DNA of 33,509 nucleotides from a virus: positions 1 to 33,509 of IMG/VR virus record IMGVR_UViG_3300013132_000004. The stretch is one strand, 5' to 3'. This document shows, piece by piece, positions 12,640 through 22,086 of this stretch. Numbering within the stretch: the first letter of the stretch is position 1; each line of letters opens with the position of its first letter. The notes under the pieces are model-generated. The model ran no database searches. It saw only the letters and a list, made by a program, of their open reading frames with translations, and was not told where the DNA came from. The position numbers were made by a program, and so were the translations under genes.

Positions 12640-15531
12640 TTATATCAAAGAACGGGATTTTATTATTCTTTCGAATTGTTGTTGATTGGATACCTCGTTC
12701 GCTGTCACATAGGTTCTAATTGGAGTTTGTCCAAACGCACTCGAGATAGCATCCGTCAATGTCTCACTATCAGATTTCATAGGTGTCATTCCTTTAGATT
12801 CTCTAACCAATCCACCTACTGCGAATTGGGGTAGATTTGCTGCAGTGTTGATTGTCTCAAGTAAAGGTCTGAACATTCTTGTTGAACGAGCGTTGACAAT
12901 GTATTCCCCATCGGATAAGAGTGCTGGTATTGAATCTGAGGTCTCTCCACCTGGTCCTCTAATTATTCCACCTTGAGCTTTTTTGTTTACATTAATAACC
13001 CCACCTGAAAATTGTGCTGCTCCTGTTTTTAAAGTGTTGTCAGGAATTTTAACCGATAATATTTTTCTAACATTCATCAAACCAGTTGCTATAACCGTAG
13101 CGGCTACAATCGCACCAAGAGGATATTTGTAATCTTTCAAAGCTTTTGCCGCACCAGCATATGTATCAATCGTTGCAGAAGCCACCGCTAATCCTTTTCC
13201 AAGTTTTGTAGATTCGCCAGCCAGTCCTGCTGCCGCGGACAAAAAGTTCCCAACTAATTGAGCGTTTGCTATTTTTACATTAGCTTCCGCATTACTTAAA
13301 TCAACTCTTTGATTAGTTAATTCTTCAACTTTTTTATTGTATTCAACACCTTTCTTATCTTCTTCAGAATAATATTTGTCCAGTCTTGCTAATTGGTCAT
13401 CAATATTTTGAATTTGTTCTTGATAATAATTTACATCTTGTTCTTTTAAATAACCATATTTTTGATTTGTTTTAGAAACTGCTAATTCATATTCAGAATT
13501 TGTTAATGCATTTATTTTATCTTGAATATTTTTTCTAAACTCAAATTTTGCATTTTCTGATTCAAAGGTTAATTGCTCTATATTATCAAGATACTTTTTA
13601 TAAATTTCAATTTGTAAATCATAATTTTGACCAGCATTATTTAATTCATTTGAAAGAGATTCTAAAAATTGTTTTTGTCTTAAATCACGAATTTGTTTTT
13701 CGTATTTTGAAGTAATTGCTAGTTTTTGTTCTCCTGTCAATTCTGCGTCCTCGAGTTCTATATCTCTTTTTTCTTGAAGTAATTGAATTAATTTATTTAT
13801 ATCAACTTGTGCTGCATTTGATTCAATCTCTATTCTTGCATCAATGTTCTTTTTTCTTAATTCCAATTCTCTTTTAGAATCTTCAAGAATTGCATCTTCT
13901 AATTTCTTATCATAATCTTTTCGAATCAACAATTTTTCCTCTTCAGAACCTTTGAAATCTTTTATTTCTAATTCATATCTTTCATTGAATAATTGTGTAA
14001 GTTTTTTAGAGTTAGTTTTTTCTTCTCTTATCTCTAATTCAATTTTAGCATCTAATTTCGCTTTTGTATTTTCTAATTCTTCCTTATCGGCATCATCTCT
14101 ATCTTTTCTATCCTCAACAATTGCATCTAATGTGTCAATCCTCAATTTATTACGAGCATCCTTAACTAATTCTTGTCTCTTAATTAAATTATCGCCTAAT
14201 GATTTTAAGGTCTGTTCATCTGCACTCCCTCTTGATTTGTTATATAGAGCTGCGGCTTGAGCTTCATTTTTCAATGCAAAATCTAAATCCGCTTGTCTCT
14301 GTTTTAATTGTTCTTGTCTAATTCTTCTTTCAGTAGCCCCACTTGATTTGAGTTCCGCAATTTTAAGGTCATTTGCTCTCTTGATTGCTGCAGCCTCCAA
14401 ATCAATTTGTCGATTTTGTCTTTCTAACTCATCATTAAAAGCTTTGGTTGCTGCTGTTGCTTCATCAGTTCCTGAAACATATTCATATATCCGAGTCAAC
14501 AACTCACTTAATCCAACAATCAAAAGCCCGATACCTGTTGAAATCAATACAGCTTTGAATATTCTAATTGCGGTTGCTGCAGCTCCTGCTGCTACAGCAA
14601 CACCCCTAAGAGTTGTTGCATAAACCACATTACCAGCGGCTGCTTGGTCAGCTGCTAAGCCTTGTAATCTTGTTTGAGTTGTCAATAACGAGGTTACAAT
14701 TGAATTTGATTTTTTTGCTGTTGTGTTTGTTTTCTCAGCAGCAGTATCGGTATTGACAGCAGTAGCATTTTGTTTTGTTGCACTCGTGTTTTCTTCTACA
14801 GAACCAGTTGCTTCATCTAATTCATCAGTGTATCCCTTTTGATAATCTTTTGATTTAGCAATTTCTTTATTGAGACCTTCTAATTCAGTCCTTTGTTCAT
14901 CTGTTAAATCAGCAACTGTTTTATCAATTGTGATTTTTTTTTCTATATCGGTTTTTAGTTCTTGTAATAATTCCTGATAACTTTTTTCTACATCAATTTT
15001 TTGCTTGATTGCATCAATATAACCGTCTTCCGCTTTTATGTTATTTTGTATGATAGCCGCAGCAGCAGTTGAGACTCCGATATTATTATTTGTGGCAGCA
15101 GCCACTTTTTCTAATGAACCAGATAATTTATCTGATTCCTCTCCCCATCTAGAAATGCTTTTGAATATCTGAGCGATGTCTTGTCCTAAAGCTTTAAATT
15201 GTCCACTTAAATCTTTTAATGTGAATCCTGAGAATACCTTCAATAAGGAAATTGCTCCATTTATTTTACCAGCGATTTCACCAATCGGACCAGGAAGTAA
15301 TGATAATGTTCCGAATAATTCTCTAGATTTAACATTGACCCTCTCGAAATTATCTTTGGTATCATTAAGTTTATTTCTTAATAATTGGAACTCCTTTGTT
15401 CCCTCAGGGGTTTTGGATAATTCTCTTTGTAGTATTCTGACTTGTTGAGCTAAGGACATGGTAGCTTCACCAGCGAGTTTTACCTCGTTGGTGTTCATGT
15501 CGAACTCAATCTGTATTTTCTTAGTTGCCAT
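12640..15531 (-). CDS. Tail tape measure protein
   Basis: A 963-residue protein that sets tail length and is ejected with the DNA. The first 130 residues are helical, with repeated coiled-coil heptads. A hydrophobic, Ala/Gly-rich segment lies at about 310-345 (AVLISTGIGLLIVGL). From about 355 to 770 it is almost continuous charged coiled coil (RNRQIDLEAAAIKRANDLK and similar). The C-terminus has the signature GPGGETSDSIPALLSDGEYI (about 890-910), widely seen at ends of tape measures, where the segment fits near the tail tip. At roughly 0.15 nm per residue the tail would be near 145 nm if the protein is fully helical; that is an estimate. Its start overlaps the end of a 38-residue gene by 11 bases. 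Confidence 0.82.
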   Translation of the reverse strand: MATKKIQIEFDMNTNEVKLAGEATMSLAQQVRILQRELSKTPEGTKEFQLLRNKLNDTKDNFERVNVKSRELFGTLSLLPGPIGEIAGKINGAISLLKVFSGFTLKDLSGQFKALGQDIAQIFKSISRWGEESDKLSGSLEKVAAATNNNIGVSTAAAAIIQNNIKAEDGYIDAIKQKIDVEKSYQELLQELKTDIEKKITIDKTVADLTDEQRTELEGLNKEIAKSKDYQKGYTDELDEATGSVEENTSATKQNATAVNTDTAAEKTNTTAKKSNSIVTSLLTTQTRLQGLAADQAAAGNVVYATTLRGVAVAAGAAATAIRIFKAVLISTGIGLLIVGLSELLTRIYEYVSGTDEATAATKAFNDELERQNRQIDLEAAAIKRANDLKIAELKSSGATERRIRQEQLKQRQADLDFALKNEAQAAALYNKSRGSADEQTLKSLGDNLIKRQELVKDARNKLRIDTLDAIVEDRKDRDDADKEELENTKAKLDAKIELEIREEKTNSKKLTQLFNERYELEIKDFKGSEEEKLLIRKDYDKKLEDAILEDSKRELELRKKNIDARIEIESNAAQVDINKLIQLLQEKRDIELEDAELTGEQKLAITSKYEKQIRDLRQKQFLESLSNELNNAGQNYDLQIEIYKKYLDNIEQLTFESENAKFEFRKNIQDKINALTNSEYELAVSKTNQKYGYLKEQDVNYYQEQIQNIDDQLARLDKYYSEEDKKGVEYNKKVEELTNQRVDLSNAEANVKIANAQLVGNFLSAAAGLAGESTKLGKGLAVASATIDTYAGAAKALKDYKYPLGAIVAATVIATGLMNVRKILSVKIPDNTLKTGAAQFSGGVINVNKKAQGGIIRGPGGETSDSIPALLSDGEYIVNARSTRMFRPLLETINTAANLPQFAVGGLVRESKGMTPMKSDSETLTDAISSAFGQTPIRTYVTANEVSNQQQFERIIKSRSLI

Positions 15532-15637
15532 CGTAATCTAATTTACCGAATGGAGAGTTTTTAATATTCTCCACAATTGATGGGAATATGTTTCCCAATT
15601 CGTTTAAGGCTTCTATCAGTTCTGATAATTTTTTCAT
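15521..15637 (-). CDS. Small hypothetical protein ahead of the tape measure, 38 aa
   Basis: The ATG at 15635-15637 directly follows the TAA of the upstream fibre-like gene with no spacer, and the stop overlaps the tape-measure start by 11 bases. This tight packing on both sides supports a translated gene. The peptide begins MKKLSELIEALNELGNIF and ends FGKLDYDGN. It is helical and mildly amphipathic. It could assist tape-measure or chaperone assembly, as small genes here often do, but no family is recognised. Confidence 0.5.
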   Translation of the reverse strand: MKKLSELIEALNELGNIFPSIVENIKNSPFGKLDYDGN

Positions 15638-16426
15638 TTAACAATATGTTATTTTGACTTTATTACCTCCAGTTCCATTCCATATACCTTCTTGTGGAAT
15701 ATATAATCCATTATCTAAAACAAAATCACAATAAATCGGTGTCTGACCATAAGACGTAGATTGTATTTGATTACATGTTTGTAAGTTTGTATAACTTGAA
15801 GACAAAAATGATGACGCCACATAACCTGCTGCTTGTCCCCTATCTAAAGCCATAAAATTAGTAGTCACTCCTGTAAACATTGCATAAGGTAAATTAGTCT
15901 GAGGTAAATTTGCACAATAGGTTTTTTTCTCATTGAGATTGTAGTATCTAGCGGTATTATCAACCTTATATAAATTTGAATTGATTGAATAAGGACCAGA
16001 TGTAGCACTACCACTGAAATTAATACAATTGATTTGTGATTTAGTAGGTGTTGGAGTAACGGTATTAGTTGGTGTTAAAGATGGAGAAGCACTTTGACTT
16101 GGGGTTTCTGTTGGTGTTAATTGAATCGTTACACTTGGGGTTGGAGTTAAGGAATTTGTTGGCGTGACACTAAGTGTATTCGTTATTGTCGGAGTGATTG
16201 TGGATGTTATAGTAGGAGTTGGAGTTGGACCAAATAAATCAAAATAACAAAACGAATTAAATGCAGAAAAAAATAATTCAAAGGACCCATAAGGGTAATT
16301 AACTGAAACAATCGCAGGTGATAAGGCATAGTTACCCAAATTTGTTGTTAATCCAGAGGTTGGATAAAATGTTATATCTGCGATATATCCATTATAATTT
16401 ATACTATCTAATTGTACTTGTGTCAT
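15638..16426 (-). CDS. Fibre-like virion protein with Pro/Thr tract and Cys-rich tip
   Basis: A 262-residue protein: an N-terminal 66-residue beta segment (MTQVQLDSINYNGYIADITF), a Pro/Thr tract at 67-129 (TPTPTITSTITPTITN and on), and a C-terminal domain of about 130 residues with six cysteines and many aromatics (GYVASSFLSSSYTNLQTC), ending KVKITYC. The six cysteines are consistent with disulfides outside the cell. The first 11 codons are almost the same DNA as a 37-bp remnant at 24387-24423, so this gene start has been duplicated. Likely a receptor-binding or tail-tip decoration protein. It overlaps the 72-residue gene by ATGA. Confidence 0.5.
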   Translation of the reverse strand: MTQVQLDSINYNGYIADITFYPTSGLTTNLGNYALSPAIVSVNYPYGSFELFFSAFNSFCYFDLFGPTPTPTITSTITPTITNTLSVTPTNSLTPTPSVTIQLTPTETPSQSASPSLTPTNTVTPTPTKSQINCINFSGSATSGPYSINSNLYKVDNTARYYNLNEKKTYCANLPQTNLPYAMFTGVTTNFMALDRGQAAGYVASSFLSSSYTNLQTCNQIQSTSYGQTPIYCDFVLDNGLYIPQEGIWNGTGGNKVKITYC

Positions 16427-16429
16427 ATT
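16393..16429. repeat. 37-bp dispersed direct repeat, copy A (gene start)
   Basis: This covers the start codon and first eleven codons of the 262-residue gene plus three upstream bases. It matches 24387-24423 at 36 of 37 positions; the difference is T for C in the second codon sense (MT here, MI there). In this copy the frame continues into a full gene. Confidence 0.85.
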
Positions 16430-16641
16430 GTATTACCACTATAAATATAATATCCAGTCCATTGGATTAGGGGTAGTTGTTTAACCCACGAATAATCATT
16501 ATTGGTACAAAAATCTATTTCCTGTGTCGAGATTACCCAATTTTGATTTGTATCTAAGATTGGATTAAAATAACTTTCTTCAGTGTATTTTTTTCCTTCT
16601 AACGCTTCCTTTTCAATTAAAGTTAAAAGTCCTACTAACAT
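16423..16641 (-). CDS. Small hypothetical protein, 72 aa
   Basis: A 72-residue protein starting MLVGLLTLIEKEALEGKKY and ending WTGYYIYSGNTI. The N-terminal 20 residues are hydrophobic but hold charged residues from position 10, so they are unlikely to be a full membrane span. It starts one base after the stop of the 583-residue fibre gene and ends in an ATGA overlap with the next fibre-like gene, so it is part of the fibre operon. A chaperone or small tail component are both possible; nothing identifies it. Confidence 0.5.
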   Translation of the reverse strand: MLVGLLTLIEKEALEGKKYTEESYFNPILDTNQNWVISTQEIDFCTNNDYSWVKQLPLIQWTGYYIYSGNTI

Positions 16642-16642
16642 T

Positions 16643-18394
16643 TTAATATGTGTTTCTTCCTATTGATGTTTCAAATGTGTTTATTGCTGATGATAGATTC
16701 ACGATTTCGGTATTTGTTAATCCTGACCCCATGAATACGAAAGCATATCTGTTTGATGAATAATAGGATACTCCACCAGCGATATCACTTCTCTGTGCTC
16801 CTATGATTTGATTTCTACTAGCGTAAGTGATAGTCCTTGTATTGGTTTGAGTAGCGATACTTGTTCCATTTCTATAAAGTATTCTGTCACTACTACTTCT
16901 AACTGAACCGATTGTCATACCTGACGCACTAGTCTCTGCTGTTGTAGATACTCTTCCGTATGCGGATGGGTCATAAGTACCTGCGTCGAAGAGAGTTTGA
17001 TTACCTGCGGCTGATGTTCTCTTCGCAGCAATATTCCACATATTCGTCAGTAGAGCGTCCGATGTCGCAACTCCCATATCATATGTCCTATTCCCTACTG
17101 TTCCCTGTAGATTTACATAAATACCCAAAGAAGATGTATTTCCACTACCGATGACAGTATGAGGATTCAAAAAAGTATCTGCGAACGCATTCGTTCCATT
17201 ACCCTGCATACCCGATGAGTTGTGTGTCCAACCTCCACTGAAAGTCAAATCATAAGTTCCACCACTATACTTAGCGTTTATCGAGTGTGAAGCAGCTACC
17301 CCTCCCAATATCGGATAGAATGCATATAATTTATCCCATAATCCATCTGAAACTATTGTTGTGAATAATGTTCTTGTTGCGGCTGAGATAGTTTCAGTCA
17401 TTCCTGTTCCTCCTGATAAAACAACCCTATTCAAGTAACTATTTGCTTCCGTTGTACCACTCGCTGGAGTTGTTGGAGTAGGTGTCGGGGTTTTCGTTGT
17501 AGTAGGGGTTATAGTATTAGTTGGTGTAGCCGTATTTGTTGGAGTAACACTTGGTGTTGGTGTAGATGTTAGTAATGGGAAACCAGTTATATCACACACT
17601 GGTGCTGAAGTTTGAGTTGGTGTAGCCGTATTTGTTGTGGTATTGGTTGGTGTATTCGTAACAGTAGGAGTATTTGTAGGAGTATTTGTAGGAGTTTGTG
17701 TTGCAGTTCTTGTTGGCGTATTTGTTGTGGTATTGGTTGGTGTGATACTTGGTGTTTGAGTTTGTGTCGTTGTATTTGTTGGAGTGACGCTCGGTGTAGA
17801 AGTATTACTTGGAGTTTGTGTTGGTGATTCTACTGGCACTGATGGCGTTGGTTGTACTGGTGGGAAGAAACAAACAGGTAATCCTAAATCATTGGTTATA
17901 TCCCAATCAGCATAAACATTCTGAACACAACTCGTTGAACCATAAGAGAAATCTATTTTCGGATAAACGAACTCATTGAATGATTGTCCTCTGAGTATTG
18001 TGAGAGTGGATGCGCTCACTCCATTAGATAATGTAAATACATAATCAGGATGGTCACCACTTAGAATTAAGTTTTTATAAATCTCGACTCTTATTACTCC
18101 ATATTGGTCAAGATAGTTTGTATCATCATTCGGACATTGATATACTGATGAATAATAAGTCAGTCCTGAAACTATACAATAGGGTGGAGTTGTGGGAGTG
18201 GGAGTTGGAGTAATAGGAAGACAGGAACCTGATATCTGTAAACCATTAAGATTAATGACAGGGTAGTCATTATTCATACAAACACTTTGACCATAGGACA
18301 GAATGTAATTTACGACAAGACCAGCACAACTTGTGCCAGAAATCTGCATCTGACCAATCAAAGGGTTATTATGAACATATAAACTACAACTCAT
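16643..18394 (-). CDS. Modular tail fibre with Pro/Thr tracts and ConA-like C-terminal domain
   Basis: A 583-residue protein. Residues 1-60 form a small Cys-containing domain (CSLYVHNN, GTSCAGLVV). A short linker (PITPTPTPTTPP) leads to a second domain at 72-178 with three further cysteines. From about 181 to 315 runs a Pro/Thr/Asn tract, broken once by VCDITGFPLL. The last 265 residues (from TEANSYLNRVVLSGGTGMT) look like a ConA/LamG-like tip: GLWDKLYAFYPILGG, RTYDMGVATSD, RILYRNGTSIATQT, YAFVFMGSGLTNTEIVNLSSAI. The last motif is typical of the end of LamG_3-type domains, which bind carbohydrate. It lies between the tail hub gene and small fibre genes. A receptor-binding fibre is the likely role. 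Confidence 0.6.
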   Translation of the reverse strand: MSCSLYVHNNPLIGQMQISGTSCAGLVVNYILSYGQSVCMNNDYPVINLNGLQISGSCLPITPTPTPTTPPYCIVSGLTYYSSVYQCPNDDTNYLDQYGVIRVEIYKNLILSGDHPDYVFTLSNGVSASTLTILRGQSFNEFVYPKIDFSYGSTSCVQNVYADWDITNDLGLPVCFFPPVQPTPSVPVESPTQTPSNTSTPSVTPTNTTTQTQTPSITPTNTTTNTPTRTATQTPTNTPTNTPTVTNTPTNTTTNTATPTQTSAPVCDITGFPLLTSTPTPSVTPTNTATPTNTITPTTTKTPTPTPTTPASGTTEANSYLNRVVLSGGTGMTETISAATRTLFTTIVSDGLWDKLYAFYPILGGVAASHSINAKYSGGTYDLTFSGGWTHNSSGMQGNGTNAFADTFLNPHTVIGSGNTSSLGIYVNLQGTVGNRTYDMGVATSDALLTNMWNIAAKRTSAAGNQTLFDAGTYDPSAYGRVSTTAETSASGMTIGSVRSSSDRILYRNGTSIATQTNTRTITYASRNQIIGAQRSDIAGGVSYYSSNRYAFVFMGSGLTNTEIVNLSSAINTFETSIGRNTY

Positions 18395-18405
18395 TTTTCT
18401 TCATA

Positions 18406-21400
18406 TTAAAAACATCCCGTACAATCTGAATCCTCAGAACAATTTGTTGTTGATGTACAAGGAATAACTGTGATGCCAAGGTCGACTGCTGGTAAATCCT
18501 CCGAACAAATCTGAATGTTAGCTCCACCATTGAGAGTATCATTCGTTGTGAAAATTTCACCACATTTTGTATAATAATATTCCAACGGATTTCCTGTCTC
18601 ATTCAATAAATAGTAACATAAACAACCACCAGCAGGTGTTGATGTAGGTGTTGGAGTTACGGGTGGTGTCGAACTAACGGTAGGAGTTTGAGTAGGAGTT
18701 GGGGTGACTGGTGGAGTGGTTCCAACTGTTGAAGATGGTGTTGGTGTTAATGTTTGTGTCGGTGTATTACTTGGAGTCAAACTCAATGTAGGAGTATTAC
18801 TTGGTGTTGGTTCAGGAGTTGGACAAGTTTCGCCACAGATTACAACAATTTCATAAGTACCATTACCTACAATACTATCTTCTCTCGCACATTGAATCAA
18901 GAGAACTTCACCTGCGGTTGCAGTTGTGAAATCAACATCTCCATCACATTCTATCCATGATACACTTCCTGCTGTTTGTGCGGTGAAACTATATTCATAA
19001 CACAAATAACAAGGTGTTGGACTTGGTGTCGGAGTTGGTGTTACAGGAATGGTTGCGGTAGGTGTTGGTGATGGTGTTATTGAAGGTGTTGGTGATGGTG
19101 CAACAAAATTACAAGTAGAACAATCTGTATATCCTGTTACAAATTTCCATGTGACAATTTGTGCATACGTTGGATTAACTCCACTCAGACACAAATCAGT
19201 TGTATTGTCTGTAATCTTAATAACATTATCTGTTAGAGGTGAGGTGTTCGCAGAGAAACTATATCCAATATTCGTATCACAAGTAAGACCCGAATACCAA
19301 AAAGTTCTAAGTGCACCAGGTTGTTCTTGAACTATATCTGATTGAGTTCTACCTGTACAGGAACAGTCGTTGTAGATTGCAATCAAGTTAGGAGTGTAAG
19401 CTGATGACAGATAATAATGTTCATAATTATAACTTGAATCGTAAGTTCCTATTGTCACACCATAACAACCCTTGTAAGTTAAATCGTCTTCATAGAGTGT
19501 CACATAATTATTTGCGTATACGTAGAGGTGATACATCAAATCTGAGTTTGAATGTAATACAGGTCCACCCGCACACGGTGTCAAATCATAATATAAAACT
19601 CTGTGAGGATTGTAATCTCTGGTTAGTTTTATCAACTCCAATTCACAAAGTGATGGTTCCAAGAGATTAAAGTTTGTTATTTTATTTATCCTGAAATATT
19701 GATTACCTATCAAAATCTTTTCATTCCATTCGAGTGATTGAATGTCATAAGGTATTAGATATGCGGAACAGGAATAAATCTTATTGGTTTCAGAGATTAC
19801 ATCCTCGATGTAGTCTTGGTAATATACGTTATATAAATCTTCTGCGGAGAACACGTATTCAGGTGTAACCGCTTTAGCTGTATCTGAACCTCTATAATTT
19901 AGGTAATGAGAAAAATCATTGTAGTTGTAAGGGTAGGTTGTGAATCTATTGAGGTTTGTGAATCTGTCGTTTTGAGAGGTATTCATATACCAATACTGAA
20001 ATATCTCAGGTAATACCAAATCAGTACAGGTGGTTCCACTACTCGTTATCGAGAATGTCGCTACTTGTGAATATGGAAAACCAGGTAATATAGTGGAAGC
20101 GTTAGCACAATCAGGAATTGTAAAAGAACCTGTATTTCTGAAGACATATATATTCTGATTGACACAATCTGTATATTTTAAATAACCCGCTCCCGTTACG
20201 TCCACAGTAATTCCTGAGGTACAGAATGCGTTACCTGAGAGAACAGTTGCTCCACCAATGAATCCCCAATTGTCATTTGGAATTGTAGGTCCTCTATAAA
20301 TTAATCTCGGAAGTATCTTGAAGGATTGAAATTGTTGTGTGACAATACCGTCCTTATCTGTTTGTTGTACTTTCGCCATCGACTCCACAGTGAGAAGTGG
20401 AGTGTATGCATTGTCGATTGTTATATCGATTGGAGAACCAAATATATAATCAAACTTCGTGGTATTGTCTTTGTAATCTTGACCTAATAAGAACTTGTTG
20501 GTTCCAAATACCCTGTTTGCCGCATTATTGAAATCGTTATTCGAGTAGTCTTTATCTAACTTAAAATCAAACTCTAAGGTTCCGTTAACAAGAGCATTAG
20601 ATGGGAACATGTTTTGTGACTTACCGAAATCTACTTTCTTGGTCCAATCTAAAATTGGTCCTTTTCCTATATAATCTATAATTGGTTCTATTGTTAAATC
20701 ATTTGGATTTTCAGGATTCGGGACAACAACAAAATTGAAATATTTGTTTATCGACGTAATGAAATCAATTTGTTTATAATCGTTTGTTGGAAACTCTATC
20801 GAATAATCTATTGTTGTTCCTGAAATTAAAAATCTTGGTGGATTTACAATCTCGAACTTGAAGTTTTTAATGAACGCATCTTTCGCATACCAAAAAATCT
20901 GAAACGTGCTTGTTCCTGTTATATTAAAGAACTGAGAAAAACTTATGTTATATTGACTAATATCACAATAAGATTGATTATACAACACAGTATTTGTTGT
21001 ACCATCTCTGAACTCTAATTTTACATTAGGTCTAAATATTCCCAAGAAGTCACAGGTTGACGCGGGTTGAACATCGAAGGTAAACTTGATTTCATATTCA
21101 TAAGCATATTCCGAAGATATGGTCAGTCCCGTTGTGGTCGCTGACCAACCGAGAGTATTACAAGTTTGTCCTGTAGATGGATTTGTAAATCCCGTATATA
21201 CTCCGATACCCCCCACGAACGGTGTCAGTCCTGAATAGGTAAAACAAGCGGGTACAGCATTACTCGGGTATATAGATTCCGAAGTGAACTTCAACGGCAT
21301 GTAGTACTTCGAGAAATAATCAGTATCAAAGAACTGTGAGTTTATACTGTAACCCGCTTGATTTACTATTTGACTATATAATTCTTTTACTTGAATCGCT

Positions 21401-22086
21401 GGCTTGAAATACCAATCTCTCACAGGTGAACCTGAGAAATCGAAGTTTGGTATTGTTGGTACATAACTTACTGTTGATGGACCGTAACTCACGGGTGTAA
21501 ACTTTATGAGTGGGGTATTCTGATATATCAAAGAATTAGCTTGATTGTATTCATAACCAATATTAAATAATCCCCATAATATTTTACCATTCTGATAAGA
21601 ATAATTTGTTGAACCAGTTATTGGAAATAATGTCGGGTCTAAATTGGATTGTGGAATTACCTCTTGAGAATATGGGTGTGAAAGACCTGAAAGATTTAAA
21701 TCGAATAAGAACTTGTCTCCGATGTTCGCCATCAAGTCACCAATCTGATTATAAAAGGTGACATTGTATATTATCTCCCCATCCGCAACCGCTACGGAAT
21801 TAAGTCTTATATTTCCTGTTAAGATTTCATAACCATCCCACATTAAACTTGTATCATATTTCAAGTTGGGGTTGAAATCAGTAGGTACTGTATTTAGGTC
21901 ATAGAAATAATTGAATACTCTATTGTTTGTTTTTGAACCTGGTAATGAGAATGACTTTGAGAACGCAGAGTTCTTTTTTGTGATGTCTTGTAGTTCCGCA
22001 AAAGAAAGATTTATCAGTACGGGTTCGTTCTGATATGTGTCGAGAAATACTGTTTCACCTGAAACTATGGTCCTAATTCTGAGCAT
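18406..22086 (-). CDS. Large tail-tip/baseplate protein with Cys-rich C-terminal modules
   Basis: A 1226-residue protein. The N-terminus, LRIRTIVSGETVFLDTYQNE then LSFAELQDITKKNSAFSKSF and SLPGSKTNNRVFN, is a pattern common to tail-tip or baseplate proteins of Bacteroidota phages. The central 750 residues are beta-rich with many aromatics. From about 830 on it is Cys-rich. Near 995-1025 and 1089-1153 are Pro/Thr tracts that flank a 60-residue Cys domain (CYLCYEYSF to VVICGETC) and lead to a related terminal one (CLCYYLLNETG to CTGCF). The tip modules look like small Ig-like or Cys-bridged domains, possibly duplicated. Probably a hub or central fibre that carries exposed adhesion modules. Its start overlaps the upstream gene end by one base. 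Confidence 0.6.
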   Translation of the reverse strand: MLRIRTIVSGETVFLDTYQNEPVLINLSFAELQDITKKNSAFSKSFSLPGSKTNNRVFNYFYDLNTVPTDFNPNLKYDTSLMWDGYEILTGNIRLNSVAVADGEIIYNVTFYNQIGDLMANIGDKFLFDLNLSGLSHPYSQEVIPQSNLDPTLFPITGSTNYSYQNGKILWGLFNIGYEYNQANSLIYQNTPLIKFTPVSYGPSTVSYVPTIPNFDFSGSPVRDWYFKPAIQVKELYSQIVNQAGYSINSQFFDTDYFSKYYMPLKFTSESIYPSNAVPACFTYSGLTPFVGGIGVYTGFTNPSTGQTCNTLGWSATTTGLTISSEYAYEYEIKFTFDVQPASTCDFLGIFRPNVKLEFRDGTTNTVLYNQSYCDISQYNISFSQFFNITGTSTFQIFWYAKDAFIKNFKFEIVNPPRFLISGTTIDYSIEFPTNDYKQIDFITSINKYFNFVVVPNPENPNDLTIEPIIDYIGKGPILDWTKKVDFGKSQNMFPSNALVNGTLEFDFKLDKDYSNNDFNNAANRVFGTNKFLLGQDYKDNTTKFDYIFGSPIDITIDNAYTPLLTVESMAKVQQTDKDGIVTQQFQSFKILPRLIYRGPTIPNDNWGFIGGATVLSGNAFCTSGITVDVTGAGYLKYTDCVNQNIYVFRNTGSFTIPDCANASTILPGFPYSQVATFSITSSGTTCTDLVLPEIFQYWYMNTSQNDRFTNLNRFTTYPYNYNDFSHYLNYRGSDTAKAVTPEYVFSAEDLYNVYYQDYIEDVISETNKIYSCSAYLIPYDIQSLEWNEKILIGNQYFRINKITNFNLLEPSLCELELIKLTRDYNPHRVLYYDLTPCAGGPVLHSNSDLMYHLYVYANNYVTLYEDDLTYKGCYGVTIGTYDSSYNYEHYYLSSAYTPNLIAIYNDCSCTGRTQSDIVQEQPGALRTFWYSGLTCDTNIGYSFSANTSPLTDNVIKITDNTTDLCLSGVNPTYAQIVTWKFVTGYTDCSTCNFVAPSPTPSITPSPTPTATIPVTPTPTPSPTPCYLCYEYSFTAQTAGSVSWIECDGDVDFTTATAGEVLLIQCAREDSIVGNGTYEIVVICGETCPTPEPTPSNTPTLSLTPSNTPTQTLTPTPSSTVGTTPPVTPTPTQTPTVSSTPPVTPTPTSTPAGGCLCYYLLNETGNPLEYYYTKCGEIFTTNDTLNGGANIQICSEDLPAVDLGITVIPCTSTTNCSEDSDCTGCF

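Noticed and set aside
18384-18602. 72-codon minus-strand frame across the end of the large tail-tip gene
   Set aside because: It lies inside the coding sequence of the 1226-residue protein in another frame and has no independent support.
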